Counted from the first letter of the stretch, positions 12,951 to 24,148 are shown. The stretch: DNA of 44,823 bases from Chromera velia (GCA_018398765.1 JAHBMJ010000579.1:1-44823); one strand, 5' to 3'. The notes: generated by a model not told the origin, from the sequence alone. Made by a program: numbers and translations.

Positions 12951-15639
12951 TTCTTTCTTTCTTTCTTTCTTTTCTTTCTTTCTTTCTGAGTTGCATGCAG
13001 GCGGAGGCAGCCTTCCTGAGTATCTCCAGACACATTTGTGGGAGAAGATTGGAGAGAGCTGCGTGGAGGTAGGCTTGTCAGAAGAGAAGGCGAGGGGGGG
13101 GGAAAGGTGGATTGGTTCCCTTCGTTTCTCAGCCCTCACCCCCCTGTACCTTTCTGTCTCTCTGTTCCTTACTTTTGTGGAGGAATCGGAAGGGGCGAAA
13201 CGCTCTTCTTCTCTTCAGCCAAAGAGACAAAGCAAGTTGTTCAACATTCTGTCAATTTCGTTGGTGAAAGAGGCATCCTGTTTCGGTCTCTCTTTGTGAG
13301 AGGCGAACCATGTTTGTTTCCATTCGCCTGTCTCCGCCGCCAATTTAACCACGTGCCTCCCTGCTTGCAGGAGTGCGTGGAGGTGGTTGCCTCCATTCCT
13401 TCCTTCAACGCTCCTGTATGGCCTCCTCCCCAGCTCTTCCTTCTGGCAGAGGACTTTGCCAAGGTCGGAATGAATGACTGGCTAGTTGACGGGCTGAATG
13501 GTTGACTTAAGCCTGGCGAAAAAGTCTGAGAGCGTTTCTGCTCGTACGCACACTTATGCTCCTTGCGTGGGAGTGCCTCGATTCTGAGCGAATGAGCTGC
13601 GGACCGATTTGACAGAAGGGGATGGATGAATCTGTCGAGACGGTGGGAAAGAATTTTCTTTCTTCCGGTCAAGTTCAATCTTGATTTTCTTCTTTTGAAA
13701 ATATCGCGTTTGCTGGAAGAGGTACGCATGCACAACTTTTTTCAATTTGAAATTCTGTTCGCTCCGAGTTTTTGTCTCCTCTTGACAGTCGGAACGTGTT
13801 GGACAAATGAAGACCACGCCACGATATGACGCCACATTTTTTGAACATACATGCTTACTGTGATCACTCGGCAAGGGAGATTAAGTCCTCAAAAACCTCT
13901 CGAGTGTGACTGCTGCTTTGTAATTTACCCTGATTTGACGACACCTGCATTTCCTCCACCCCCTTTTTTGCAGCTCCAGGCCCACGTCAGCAACCGGATC
14001 GCCATCAGCCGGGAGAGGGCGCTGCAGACGTTGCGTGCTTTTCGGGACCGTCGCAGGAAGGAGAGGGAAGAGGAGAGACGGCTGCGGAAAGTCGGAGGGC
14101 AGAATGGCAAACACGCAAAGACAGAGACACACACTCCCAAGGCAGGCGATCCCTCTTCTGAGTGGAATTCTTCTGACGAGGAAGGAGAAGGAGCGGAGTG
14201 GGCAGAGACGGAAAGAGAGGACGTACATCTTCCCCCCGACCTTTTGGCTTTAGAGAGACGAGCGGGGTCCTCCCCCTCGGGTCCCCCTGAGCTTCCCAAC
14301 GTCTCCTTTCTTGAAGACTACATCCAGGCCCACACGCTGCAGGTTGGTTGGTTGGTCTGTGAGTCGTGCACTCTCGGGTCGGGCGGCTGGAGAGCTTGGA
14401 GGGGGGTCAGGGGAGGTGCGACCTGGCGCAGTACCGATAGTGACTCCCTTTTTGGACTTTTCTTTTCTCTCAGAAAGAGAGATACCTTTTCAATGACGGA
14501 ATTAAACGACGTTCACATGACTTATGCAGGGTCCGGAGTTGTTGCACTGGGTGAAGAGGCAAAGGCAGTACAACGTCAAGTGAGTGAGAAGACGGGCCGA
14601 TCGATTGATCGAACAATCAATGAAAGAAAGGATGAACGAAAGAGGGAAAGACACACACAAGGCAGAGAGGCAGAGAGCAATGAGGGAGGCAGAATGGCGG
14701 TGAAGAGACAGAAAAGGCAGGCAGTTTAATGTGACACGTGATGATTGGAGAGGATCGGGTGAGTGTGTGCGTGACGGGGTCCCTTTTGTTTTTGCTGTTC
14801 TTGTTTCTGTACTAAATTGCACTGGTCCTCTCTCAATCGTGTATTCGCCGTTTTCTCTCTTTTTCTTTTTGCGGATGGGCGAGAATCTAGACACGCAAAC
14901 TGGAGCATTTTGATTGTTGTCACACAGATACGGATCAGATGCAGTCTCAATTTTCTCTCGCTGGCCTTTCTGCATCTTCCCTCATCGACTGTATGCAGAC
15001 TGTTGGTAGCCCTCATCGCAAAAGTGGAAAGCCAACGAAAGGTCAGGGGATGGCTTTCAATTCCTTTTCCCTTTTTCTCTGTCCATGGGTCCGTTTGCTG
15101 TGCAACACCTCCTGATTGAATTTCAAGCATTTTGTTGTAGCTGGCTATCCACTCGTGACCCCGTCTGCCAAGGCTCCGAGGCCTAGTTTTGCTTTTATTT
15201 CCAAACCTCCGTTTGGAGTTTTCTTAAGCAGAGTATCCGATCTTCAAGCTAGCTCGGTGCCTTGGTACATACATGGGTCTTGCTGCGGAAGTCCACCCCC
15301 TCTTTGTCCTCCCCTGCGGGTCCTTGCATCAGTTGACGTTCCCTCACCGACGCCTACGGTGATTGACCGCTCACAATGTCTGTTTTTCACATTTGCCTTG
15401 TGACTTACTCTTCCGGCCATGCACCCTAAAATGCGAGAGCTTTTCCAGGTGAATATTGAAGGTAGCAGCAGTGTTCGATTTCACGCAAATTGCTTGCTTG
15501 CCTTGATTTGTGTGTGCAGCCGTACATGCGGCAGATGATAGCGGAGGCCGAGGCAGCGTGTCGATATCAGCTGATGGAGGAGTCGGGGGGAGGACCGATT
15601 GGTGGACAGCAGCAGGGAGACAAGTATATACCGGACTGA
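3890..15639 (+). CDS. VPS50: Vps50/syndetin-like subunit of the EARP endosomal tether (21 exons)
   Basis: In other eukaryotes Vps50 replaces Vps54 in the GARP-related EARP complex, which tethers vesicles for endosomal recycling. Exons: 3890-4366, 4895-4987, 5255-5350, 5708-5865, 6145-6213, 6398-6524, 7004-7395, 7731-7816, 8273-8364, 8868-8991, 9516-9670, 9940-10677, 10965-11098, 11556-11721, 12072-12447, 13001-13068, 13371-13463, 13974-14342, 14530-14579, 14999-15041, 15520-15639. They sum to 4026 nt with every junction in phase, giving 1341 residues (human about 964). Residues about 85-350 resemble the Vps50 N-terminal coiled region (FGHYSEFVEGVQTIHEVE). Residues about 960-1330 match the C-terminal syndetin domain, including CYGLAESL, FLEDYIQAHTL and LHWVKRQRQYNVK. 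Extra length lies in low-complexity inserts in exons 1, 7, 12, 15 and 18. The exon 10 donor is the least certain; 8991 is chosen because it keeps phase. Confidence 0.85.
5034..5085. repeat. (CT)n(GT)n microsatellite in Vps50 intron 2
   Basis: An uninterrupted TC run passes into a short TG run inside the intron, on the sense strand of the gene. Confidence 0.9.
5361..5398. repeat. (GGCA)n microsatellite
   Basis: About eight copies of ggca lie just inside the 5' end of Vps50 intron 3. A C-rich stretch (about 5655-5690) precedes the next acceptor of the same intron. Confidence 0.9.
8413..8691. repeat. Compound (CT)n/(GT)n microsatellite with interspersed TGTATGT units
   Basis: About 280 bp in Vps50 intron 9. 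A CT run is followed by GT blocks separated by repeated tgtatgttg words, so there is a higher-order period as well as the dinucleotide. It lies about 175 bp before the exon 10 acceptor. Confidence 0.9.
9869..9903. repeat. (TTC)n microsatellite in Vps50 intron 11
   Basis: About ten ttc triplets lie about 35 bp upstream of the exon 12 acceptor and could extend its polypyrimidine tract. Confidence 0.9.
12780..12988. repeat. (CTTT)n/(CCTT)n polypyrimidine tract in Vps50 intron 15
   Basis: About 200 bp of almost pure pyrimidine on the sense strand, ending about 12 bp before the exon 16 acceptor at 13000. The opposite strand gives long spurious Lys/Glu/Arg open frames. Confidence 0.9.
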
Positions 15640-16327
15640 CAATTCCTTGAAGGAAAGTCCAAAATGGTGAACACTAGGGTGAACTCCACTTGACCATGCA
15701 ATGTAGGTATAATAATTACTACAGCAGGCTAGTACACTGGCATGGCACTTATATAGTAGATAGTTGAAACTCTGTATAACCAGTATAATTGCTCACGCTG
15801 CATGGGGATAGCCAGTAGGATCGATAGGTAGATCGATAGCTAGCTATTGATCATGAAAGCATTAGTAGCAGTAACTAGTAATAAGAAATTTGCGTATTTT
15901 AAATAATATAAATTCAAATAATTAATACAGTCTGAGGCATGTAATTTGATGCAAGTTATGCAACAAATCTAGCAACAGATATTAGAACAAATAATTATAA
16001 AATATATCCTAAATTAATATTGAAATAAAAGTATATGAATGGCATCAGTGGGTTAACTCAATAATCATTATGGCCCCATTATGATAATGACGTAATGATT
16101 ATGGACATGACTCGCAGTGTTTCATAATGATTATGACTGATTATCATAATGATCATAATAATTATGATTGATTATCATAATGACAATAATAATTATAGAT
16201 GATATAATAAAAATGATCTGCATTTTAATCTAGTTTACTCAAAGAAGTAACACATATAAGATGATTGAAAGTTACTATAAGCTTGAATTTAATCATTATA
16301 GTATTGAAGCAAAACATCAACATCATA

Positions 16328-17260
16328 CTATGAAAATGCATCGATCCATCCCCGCAGATTTTTGCGTCCTTCTCTTTCACACAGTAGATCAGGTATAATT
16401 CGAATGCGATCAATCACTGACTCAATGGGGAAAACAGCATATTCCCCAAGTTGCACATACTTACACCACGGAATCAATTTTATTCTGGGCCAAATAGTTG
16501 TTTCGTGCGGTGGCAGCATTGCCCACTGACGAAGAAAAACAAAGTGGGCGTCTAAGTCAATCAGTTTACGCACTTCAGCACTGAGTGAGTGAATGCGTGC
16601 CCCTTGCCGAGCAGCAACTGTAAAGATCAGCCGAAGCCGCCCACCTACAACAAACTTTCCCCTCTGTATATATGGGAGAGACTTCAAAGACACACCCCGA
16701 AAACGAGTGCGAAGATCGCATAAAACATCATCAAAAACCGCTTATGTGCAGTGCATTCCCCTGTGCCCACAAAACCATGTACGATACATCATGGCCTGCT
16801 CTTTCATGTCATCTGACACTCCCCCTGCAATCTCAACTGGTTGAAAGAGACCATGAAGCATGTACTTCCTCAATGTGCTCTTTTTTTGAATGATGCCGTA
16901 TCGAAAAACACGGACAACACAATTTGAATCAATCTCTGCAGCGATGTCCTTTTTTTTCTCTTCTTTCTCGTCCTCAAACACTTCAAATCCCAAGAAAGTC
17001 AACATGAAAGGTGCAAGCAGAGAAGAGAGTTGCTTTCTTCCGTAAATTGTATGCTCACTGGTGAGAGAAAGAGGCAGGGGAAGATCTCCAACCAAACCCA
17101 ACACTTTCCTCCTCATTCTCTCTCGCAACTCTCGCGACTGTTTCCGTCGCTTTTCAATCTGTCTGAACGAGAAAACTTCTTGCAGCTGTTTAAGCAAATA
17201 CATGCGGTCACACAGCGATTTCTTACCTCCATGCTCTTTCAGAGAGATACAAGACAGAAA
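16328..17260 (-). pseudogene. Unrecognised gene, one frame broken by an in-frame TAA
   Basis: Reading leftwards from about 17260, one frame runs to a TAG at 16328-16330 with only one internal stop, TAA at 16742-16744. The product would be about 310 residues and is basic near its N-terminus, with RKQSRELRERMRRK, followed by mixed regions such as LAPFMLTFLGFEVFEDEKEE and RGKFVVGGRLRLIFTVAARQG. I do not recognise the family. The N-terminal boundary is uncertain because a (CA)n tract (+ strand) lies just beyond, probably intronic or intergenic. It sits inside the candidate inverted-repeat element, so it may be a mobile-element gene. Resumption of the same frame after TAA argues for a single nonsense change rather than random open reading. 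Confidence 0.4.
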
Positions 17261-17277
17261 CTTGTATATGGACGTGT

Positions 17278-17390
17278 GTGTGTGTGTTTGTGTGTATGTA
17301 TGTGTGCGTATATATGTGTGTGTGCGCGTGTGTGTGTGTGTGTGTGTATGTGTGTGTGTGTATGTATGTGTGTGTGTGTTGTTTCTGTGT
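17278..17390. repeat. (GT)n microsatellite between two divergent frames
   Basis: TG repeats with interspersed tgta words. It separates the leftward frame ending its N-terminus near 17260 from the rightward frame beginning near 17400. Confidence 0.85.
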
Positions 17391-17404
17391 AAATGCAGTC
17401 CATT

Positions 17405-18379
17405 GCAGGAATTCAAGTGCGGGTGTAGTGGATGCCAGATGTCCGTCATCTGACATCCATTATCGAGTTTTTAGAAGAGGCCATTCAAGACGCCAACGAG
17501 ACTTTGCGACGTCCTGCCCCCCCTGTTCTGACGCCTGAGGAGCGTGAAAAGCTCACGGTCCGAATCAACAAGGTAGAAGAATACCTAGGAGACGCTCTGT
17601 TCCCTCAGAGAGCAGAGTGGGGAGAAGAGATCTTTTCCCAAATCTGGAGTTAGAAGTCGGGGTTTCTGAATTATGAAAAAAAAGATGAGGGGGGAAATGA
17701 GGGTGGACTGCAGCGTCTCCAGCTGCTGTCCTATATGAGAGAGGGCAACGGTTTGGAGGGACACGTGGATAGGAGGTCGGTCTCACACAGCAGAGGGGAA
17801 GAGGCAGGGCAGTCAAATGCCAATGGAGAAGAGGGTGTGGCCCGTGTGGGGGATAGGATTGGGGAGGAGAGTGAAGTGCTTTCCGCATCCTTGAACGGAA
17901 GGGAGGAGGATGAAGAAGAGGGTGAGAGATGCATGGAGGTTCAGAACAGAAAGGGGGTAGAGAGAGATAGGAGAGGATTCCGAAAAGAAAGCGAAGAGTC
18001 AGACGAAGACGAGCAGGGCCAACGGGCCCTGTTCTATTCTGACGATGAAGCAGACGAAAACGAAGACGAGGGGGGGTCTGACGAAGATGAAGACGATTCC
18101 GAGGGCTTGGGCTCTCAGTCTGAGTCCGATGCCAAAATTATGCAGCTGGAGGCATAGCTGTAAAAGCTCATACTGCAGAAAAAGAAGGCACCCTCTGAAA
18201 AACTACGACAGGGTCTAAGTCAGACAGTCCCTACCCGTCTCTATACTCAGAAGAAGAAAGGGGGGGGTGGTAGTAGCAGCAGAGTGCCACTGGCATTGAC
18301 AGACAGTGTTACCCGTTCAAGGACGGAGGGGGCGGCAGCAGCTGCTGCAGCTGCGTTATCATCTTCATCTTCTTCCTAA
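17405..18379 (+). pseudogene. Acidic coiled-coil protein gene broken by TAG/TAA codons
   Basis: One frame stays aligned from about 17405 to the TAA at 18377-18379. It is interrupted only by TAG at 17426, TAG at 17651, TAG at 18155 and TAA at 18161, with no frameshift. The N-terminal part has a helical segment (SIIEFLEEAIQDANETL). The middle is Glu/Asp/Ser-rich (SDDEADENEDEGGSDEDE). The end is a Lys/Gln coiled coil, then poly-Gly, poly-Ala and poly-Ser. At 18131-18180 the product reads MQLEA, stop, L, stop, KLILQKKK, where glutamine at both stops would give a regular heptad. The family is not recognised. It resembles a decayed chromatin- or scaffold-type gene carried inside the element. Confidence 0.4.
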
Positions 18380-18487
18380 CCCTCCCGAATGGCTCCCACC
18401 GCCTCCTACAAGTCAAGATGGTATGAGGACTGAAAGACGTTCCCTTCTCTCTCCACTCACCCAGCACCCAATCCCCCTGCCTCTAGC

Positions 18488-18720
18488 GGCTGTCGGTCTT
18501 TTGTGTTTGGGAGATGCTTCTCTGTCCCCCCACCTAACACCCAACCCCCATACCTGTAGCAAGTTTTCTCTGGTAGCTGTCGGTCCTTTGTGTTCGAGAG
18601 ATGCTTCTCTTTCTCCCTATCAAACACCTAACCCCCTTGCCTGCAGCAAGTTTTCTCTGGCGGCTGTCAGTTCGGCCTTTGTATTCACGTGTATTCGGGA
18701 GACGCTTCAAACCCTTTCAT
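18488..18720. repeat. 87-bp tandem minisatellite, about 2.7 copies
   Basis: The word gctgtcggt recurs with an 87-bp period (near 18488, 18575 and, as gctgtcagt, 18662), together with gagatgcttctct and gcaagttttctctgg. No coding capacity is evident. Confidence 0.75.
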
Positions 18721-19112
18721 AAATTGTGACATCGCACGAATTGAATGAGTGACACGGCGGTCTCCATTGAATCCCGCACAGCCCGTAATTTAAGCTGCGC
18801 AGCCTCCAGAACTTGAAAAAAGAAAGGCAACAAAAACAAACATAATCATTATTTGAATTATCATATAATGATTATGTGACTACATGTTCATATGCTAATC
18901 ATTACGAGATTATAATGAAAATGATGGTTCTAAACATATTTCAAATTCATAATGACAATTATGTTTATAATGATTATGTTCATTATAAATGATATAATGG
19001 CATAATAATTATAGGATACTGATGGTTACATCCATAATGATTATGACTTTCAAAGTCACTGTGAGATTTCATAATTATTATGAAGGTACCTCTTCAAGTT
19101 GACCCACTGATG

Positions 19113-20262
19113 GGGTTTAGGTTAAAGCCGGTGAGCCACAACTTAGGCTGATTAGTGATTAGTAATTAGTGATTAGTGGTACTCTAGAGCACTGTCGCCG
19201 TTTTGTCTTATAGAGGTCGTCCCCGCAAACGGCAGGGGGGTGTACCTCATCGCTGAGGCTCAGACCACACCCCGTGGCCCGTCTGGTTTCCCAGGCCACT
19301 AACAAATAACAATCTGTCTGCGCTTTGCATACTTTGGTCTACAGGCTGCTCAGAAGGGACTGCTCCAAAAATCGATCCAATGACACAGGATGAAAGAACA
19401 CTTTGGCTTTGTGCACGCCCTCTCTCCATTCTTCTCTCAGCGATTTCTCCTTCTCCCTCCCTCAGCTGTCTTTCTGCTTTCATTGCTTCCAGGATGGTCT
19501 TGTATTCTTCTTTTCTTCTTTCCGTTCCTCCCTTTCTTTTTGTGATCACTTCGTATCTCTATGCCAGCACTGTTTCATCTAACAAGCTTCCAGGTGTGTA
19601 CCTTCCTGGGCTTTCTTTGAACACTCTTCTTCTGAACGCCGCCCTCCCCAGAAACTCATCCACCGATAGGCTCTGGCTAATTTCGCCTATCATACTAGCT
19701 ATTATACAGAAATTTGATTACTGAAGGTGACTGAACCTAGGCTCCATAGGGTATCATAGAGCATTTGAAGGCTTGCAACACTAGGCGCCGTAGTATACGT
19801 AGGCCGCTCTTTCGCTTTAATCTTTAACTCGATCGTCTACTACACGAAGCAAAATTTAGAGAAGAGTCAGAAATAGTCAGAAGACACAACTTGATATACA
19901 AGTTAAATAACATACAACAAAAATCATTTCCATCCCCCCCGTATAAGCGGGACGTCCAACAACATAATTTACAAGTGTGGAACCTATCAGAGGAACAACA
20001 AAAGAAAAAAAGATGCTTTGTACCGCCATAGAGTCTGCTCTGGTTTAAAAGAATAAACCCAATATTTTGAAGGAATGAAATATCATCATCATCATATAAT
20101 AAAAATTCATTAAAATTAATAAAGTTTCAAGTCTTACAATAAAAAAACTAAACTGTTAGTTACCGGGTGTTATATTAATTCTTAAATAAGCTATGCAACA
20201 CACTTCAACGCATTTCAAAAATATTTATTCACAGAAACTTCTCAATAACTTGATAATATCAG
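19113..20262. other. Intergenic, repeat fragments only
   Basis: 19120-19147 matches the terminal repeat of the 564-bp MITE at 38177-38740. 19733-19778 matches 42342-42376 in reverse orientation. The block around 19150-19185 holds short gattagt repeats. The stretch 19800-20260 is AT-rich with no gene visible. Confidence 0.5.
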
Positions 20263-20984
20263 TTACATAAACATTTCTCGCAGAATTGCTACTTCTGCCT
20301 CCAGCTCTTTGACGACCAGGTCCATTAAGGGCCTTTGAGACAGGGTGGGATCGGTGCATCTGCACGCATACGATATCACACGATCATACAAATCACGATT
20401 CAAAACAACCTCATCATAAGAGTTGCAATAAACAATTTCATAACTTGGTAGGGCAAATTTACGGCCAAAATTCATTGAAGAATTTAACGAAAACAAAAAC
20501 GCGTGTGAAGCACTGAGGAGGCTAACAAGAAAGCAAAAAGTGCGGCAACTGGGTGTAAATATGAGAAAAAACAAAACAATCTCCAAGCATGGCATACAAA
20601 CCCACCTCTCAGCAAGGGAAACCAGTTGAGACCAGGTTTGAGGGGCCGATGAGGGGCCACACCCCACCGAGCATGGGTGGAAGCCCATGCATCCCATCCT
20701 CACGTAAGTCGCGAGGTTCTCGTAGAACTTCTGGAAAATTTTTTTCTTCCCATCTAACCCTGTGACCTGCAGATATAGAGAAGAAGAGGGCTTTTGAAAG
20801 TAGTGTGAAGAGCTGCAATCTTGTCTTCATGTGTTGGTATATAAAGAGGCGGAGTCGAAGGAATGTGGGACCTGCTAGTTTTCAAATTTGCATTATGCAC
20901 TCTGTCATAACATGCAGCGCATGCGTATGACTCAGTGAATTTTTTTCCTGAGTGATCTGGTAGTGACCTGGGGTGAAAAAAAAG

Positions 20985-21122
20985 ACCGCGCGAGAGGGAG
21001 GAAGGGAGAGAGGGAGGCAAGGAGGAAGGGACAGAGGGGGCGAGAGGGAAAGAGGGAGAAAGGGAGAAAAGAGGAGAGGGAGGGAGGGAGAGAAGGAAAG
21101 AGTGAGATCATGAGAGTGTGTG

Positions 21123-21167
<45 letters not shown>

Positions 21168-21330
21168 GGGAGAGAGGGGGGAAGGGAAAGTGGGAGGCAA
21201 GGGGGGGAGGAAGGGCGAGAGGGAGAGAAGAAGGGAGAGAGGGAGAGAAGAAGGGAGAGAGAGAAAGAAAGAGTTGAGGGCGAGGAGTGGGATATGCAGA
21301 CAGACAGACAGACAGACAGATAAATAAACA
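20985..21330. repeat. (GA)n-rich purine tract with (CAGA)n
   Basis: Purine-rich gaggga/agag repeats end in about six caga units. On the strand of the kinase-like gene this is a (TC)n tract, within what would be an intron. Confidence 0.9.
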
Positions 21331-22282
21331 AACATACAGAGAGACAGAAAGGCTGAAGATAAAAACAGATCTCGAAAGAAACCGAAAGTACCGCAAGCGA
21401 CAAAGGCTAGGACAAAGGCAATGGAAAAATGAAAAGAAGAAAGGGGAAAACACTGAAGAAAACCACTACTGACTGACCCCCCGGAGGTCGAAGCCGATGT
21501 TCGTAACACGTTCCCCACGTTACTTCCACCACCAGCATGCCGACGCCGAACGTGTCTGCCTGAGTGCGGACGAACTTTCCCACCTCCCACCTGCATTGCA
21601 AAAGGGGCACATGCAAAAGGGGGAAAGGGTGCGTAAACGAAAAAACGTCCACTCACTTACGTCTGGATAGAGGTATGCCATTCACTCACTTACGTCTGCA
21701 CAGAGGCGTACTGGGGATCGGCGTGCTGGGGTGTCGTTCTTACACTATATCTGTCTATGAAATCCCCCACCCCCCTCGAAGTCCCACACAATATCCGCAT
21801 GTACATCCCCCTCCCCCAAAAAGATTTAGTAGGGGGAGAGGTCTAAATGCACGACCCCCAGGGAGTGTAGGCAGCGCACCCCCCGAGCAACTCCCAGGAG
21901 CGCCTCAACGGAGGCGAGTGGGGTAAGATCACCTGCACAGAAAAGTCATAATTGCATGACAGCCAGGGTCCTGAGAGTTTCTGCTCATCACTCATACAAT
22001 TCAGCATCATTGTCTCTGTGTAGGCAATTTCGAATTCGAGGAAACTCTGCCAGTCGATCACGGCTTGGCTACACGCCTTTGCATCAACGGGTGCATTTCC
22101 TCAGGGTGTCTAGCTGCATAGATAGCTGCCTGAATTGCAACTCTTAAAGGGCTGAAGGACCAATGAAAGGATGCATGCAATAAGGGTAAGGAGAAATAGG
22201 AAAGTGGAAAAGCAATTAGAAGGAAAAAAGATAGGAACCCCGTCAGATGACAATTCTAGTTGTAAAAACCCAAGACGCAACC

Positions 22283-22383
22283 TACACACACACACACACA
22301 CACATACATATACACACACACACACATACACATATACATACATACACACACACACACATACACACACACACACACACACACAA

Positions 22384-22417
<34 letters not shown>

Positions 22418-22700
22418 CACAAGAGCAAAAGAACAACAGCATGAGATATATACATACATACATACATACATAGATACATAGATAGATGAATACATAGACA
22501 GAGAGAGAGAGAGCTAGAAAGACAGCCTGAGAGAGAGAGAAAGAGTGTAAGAGAGTGAGAGAGCATGACAGAACGACAGCAAGAGCGAACCCGAAAGGGA
22601 GAGAGAGAGAGGGAGGGAGAGAGGGAGGGACGAAAGGAGAGAGAAAGAGAAGGAGGGAGGGAGGGAGAGAGAAAGAGGGGGAGAGAGAGAGAGAGACTCT

Positions 22701-22742
<42 letters not shown>
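22283..22742. repeat. (CA)n, (CATA)n and (GA)n microsatellite cluster
   Basis: CA repeats (about 22283-22382), cata repeats near 22450 and GA repeats to 22742 fill the inferred intron between the hinge exon and the catalytic-loop exon of the minus-strand kinase-like gene. Confidence 0.9.
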
Positions 22743-23631
22743 AAGCATGACGGCAGGTTCACTGACCAATGTTTTTTAGGAGAGTCCCCCCTCCCACCCA
22801 CTCCAGAACCAAGCAGTCGCACTCCCTCCCATCGACCACCGCTCTCTCCCACCCTACCAACTGAACAACGTTTCCCCTCCCACCCCCCCTCCCCTCACCA
22901 GAGCAGACAGTCTTGTACTTCTCGAACTCTTCCACGAGGCACCCATCTGCCGGGTCCAAGGAGTGTTTCACTGCGTACTCTACAAAAGAAGAGACAGTTA
23001 ACGCAAAGATCGACGCAGAGAAGAAGAAAAGTAAGAGACAAGCAGACTCACATGGACGTTTTCTCTTCCTCGAATTTGTTACTCATACACTCACATAGCA
23101 ACACGGAGGGACAGCTCCATACAATCGTTTGTTCTAAAAAGTTGTGTGCCCCGCCACCCCGACTTCCTCTGCATATATATACATAATGAGCTCGCGTTGT
23201 GCATGTACGGTTCATGCAGGTGTATGCATGCAACAGCCAATATGAAGAAAGGAAAGAATAAGGACAGCAAGAGAGAGCAAAACTCCAGCCTGATGCTAGC
23301 TGTTGATACAACAGAAATTTGATGACTAACTTGTATAGCCGTCCTCCCCCAGCTATACTGTCCCCTGCCCTGCCCTTGCTACTTCCTTGACAAGGATTTT
23401 TTCAGTCTATTGCAAGAAGGGCACAGGGAATAAAGAAGGAGGGAGGGGAGGAGAAAGAAACAGATCATGAATCTACGTTGACTACGGAGACTCTAAGGGT
23501 GTTTCAATGAAATTTACGTTCCTAAGAGCAGATTCGACAGAATCCTGCGACTTGCTGGCAGTCGAGGCTTGGCAGCGCGCACTCTCTATTAGGTGATGGA
23601 TTCTCTCTTTGGGTCCATGCATCACTGGCTC

Positions 23632-24108
23632 AAACAGAACTCAGTCTGCTGAAGGTTTAAATAACCTATGCGTGCAAGCATGCATGACAACCATGTATAT
23701 ATAGGTATGTAACTTCAAGGTGAGAAATCAGAGACTGAAGAGGATGTGGATAAGCATTTTGCCCACATACACAGACTCAGTGATGGCAAGTCTTAGAGCG
23801 CGATAATACACACACACACACACATACACACACATACACACACACACACACACACTCACACACACTCACGGGAGGGAGAGAGAAAGAGAGATGCACGCAC
23901 AAACAGACCTCCTTTTCCAGGATCCAGGGGTCCTCCTTCCCACATGTGTTGCCCATTATTTAACACAAGCTGTCCGAAACTTGAAAGCCTAGCTGCTTCA
24001 AAACTGAAAAGACATAGGTATGTAAGGTGAGAAATCAGAGACTGAAGAGGATGTGGATAAACATTTTGCCCACACACACAGACTCAGTGATGGCAAGAGC
24101 ACGATAAT

Positions 24109-24148
<40 letters not shown>

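Larger units (their letters stand above)
16043..19112. mobile_element. Candidate DNA transposon with terminal inverted repeats and subterminal palindromes
   Basis: The ends 16043-16058 (catcagtgggttaact) and 19097-19112 are inverted copies with one mismatch. Inside each end lies a cluster of ataatgattatg-type palindromes (16060-16205 and 18840-19085), a layout typical of transposase-binding subterminal repeats. The 3.07 kb between holds two divergent open frames with in-frame stops, neither recognised as a transposase. I see no clear target-site duplication. It could instead be a nested or chimeric repeat, so the boundaries are provisional. Confidence 0.5.
20263..22979 (-). pseudogene. Protein-kinase-like gene, probably decayed
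   Basis: Kinase landmarks appear in order along the minus strand. Exon 22767-22979 has the beta-3 lysine (YAVKHS), alpha-C and the hinge (NVVQLVGW, then LVLEWVGGGTL). It splices in phase to an exon starting at 21932 with VARGVRCLHSLGVVHLDL, the catalytic loop. Exon 21478-21590 carries subdomain IX (TQADTFGVGMLVVEVTWG). A possible exon is 20704-20766, and the last exon ends at 20263 with CRCTDPTLSQRPLMDLV, subdomain XI. The catalytic loop reads HLDLSPY followed by TAA exactly where Asn belongs. DFG appears as DFE, and a TAG follows about 30 codons after the first stop. The glycine loop was not found. Either a pseudogene or a pseudokinase with unresolved splicing. Confidence 0.55.

Noticed and set aside
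12415-13139. Lys/Glu/Arg-rich minus-strand open frames
   Set aside because: Antisense reading of the (CTTT)n tract and Vps50 exons; no independent coding signal.
18840-19085. CRISPR-like array from repeated ataatgattatg words
   Set aside because: The spacing is irregular, the words are AT-rich palindromes, and the genome is eukaryotic; they fit subterminal transposon repeats instead.
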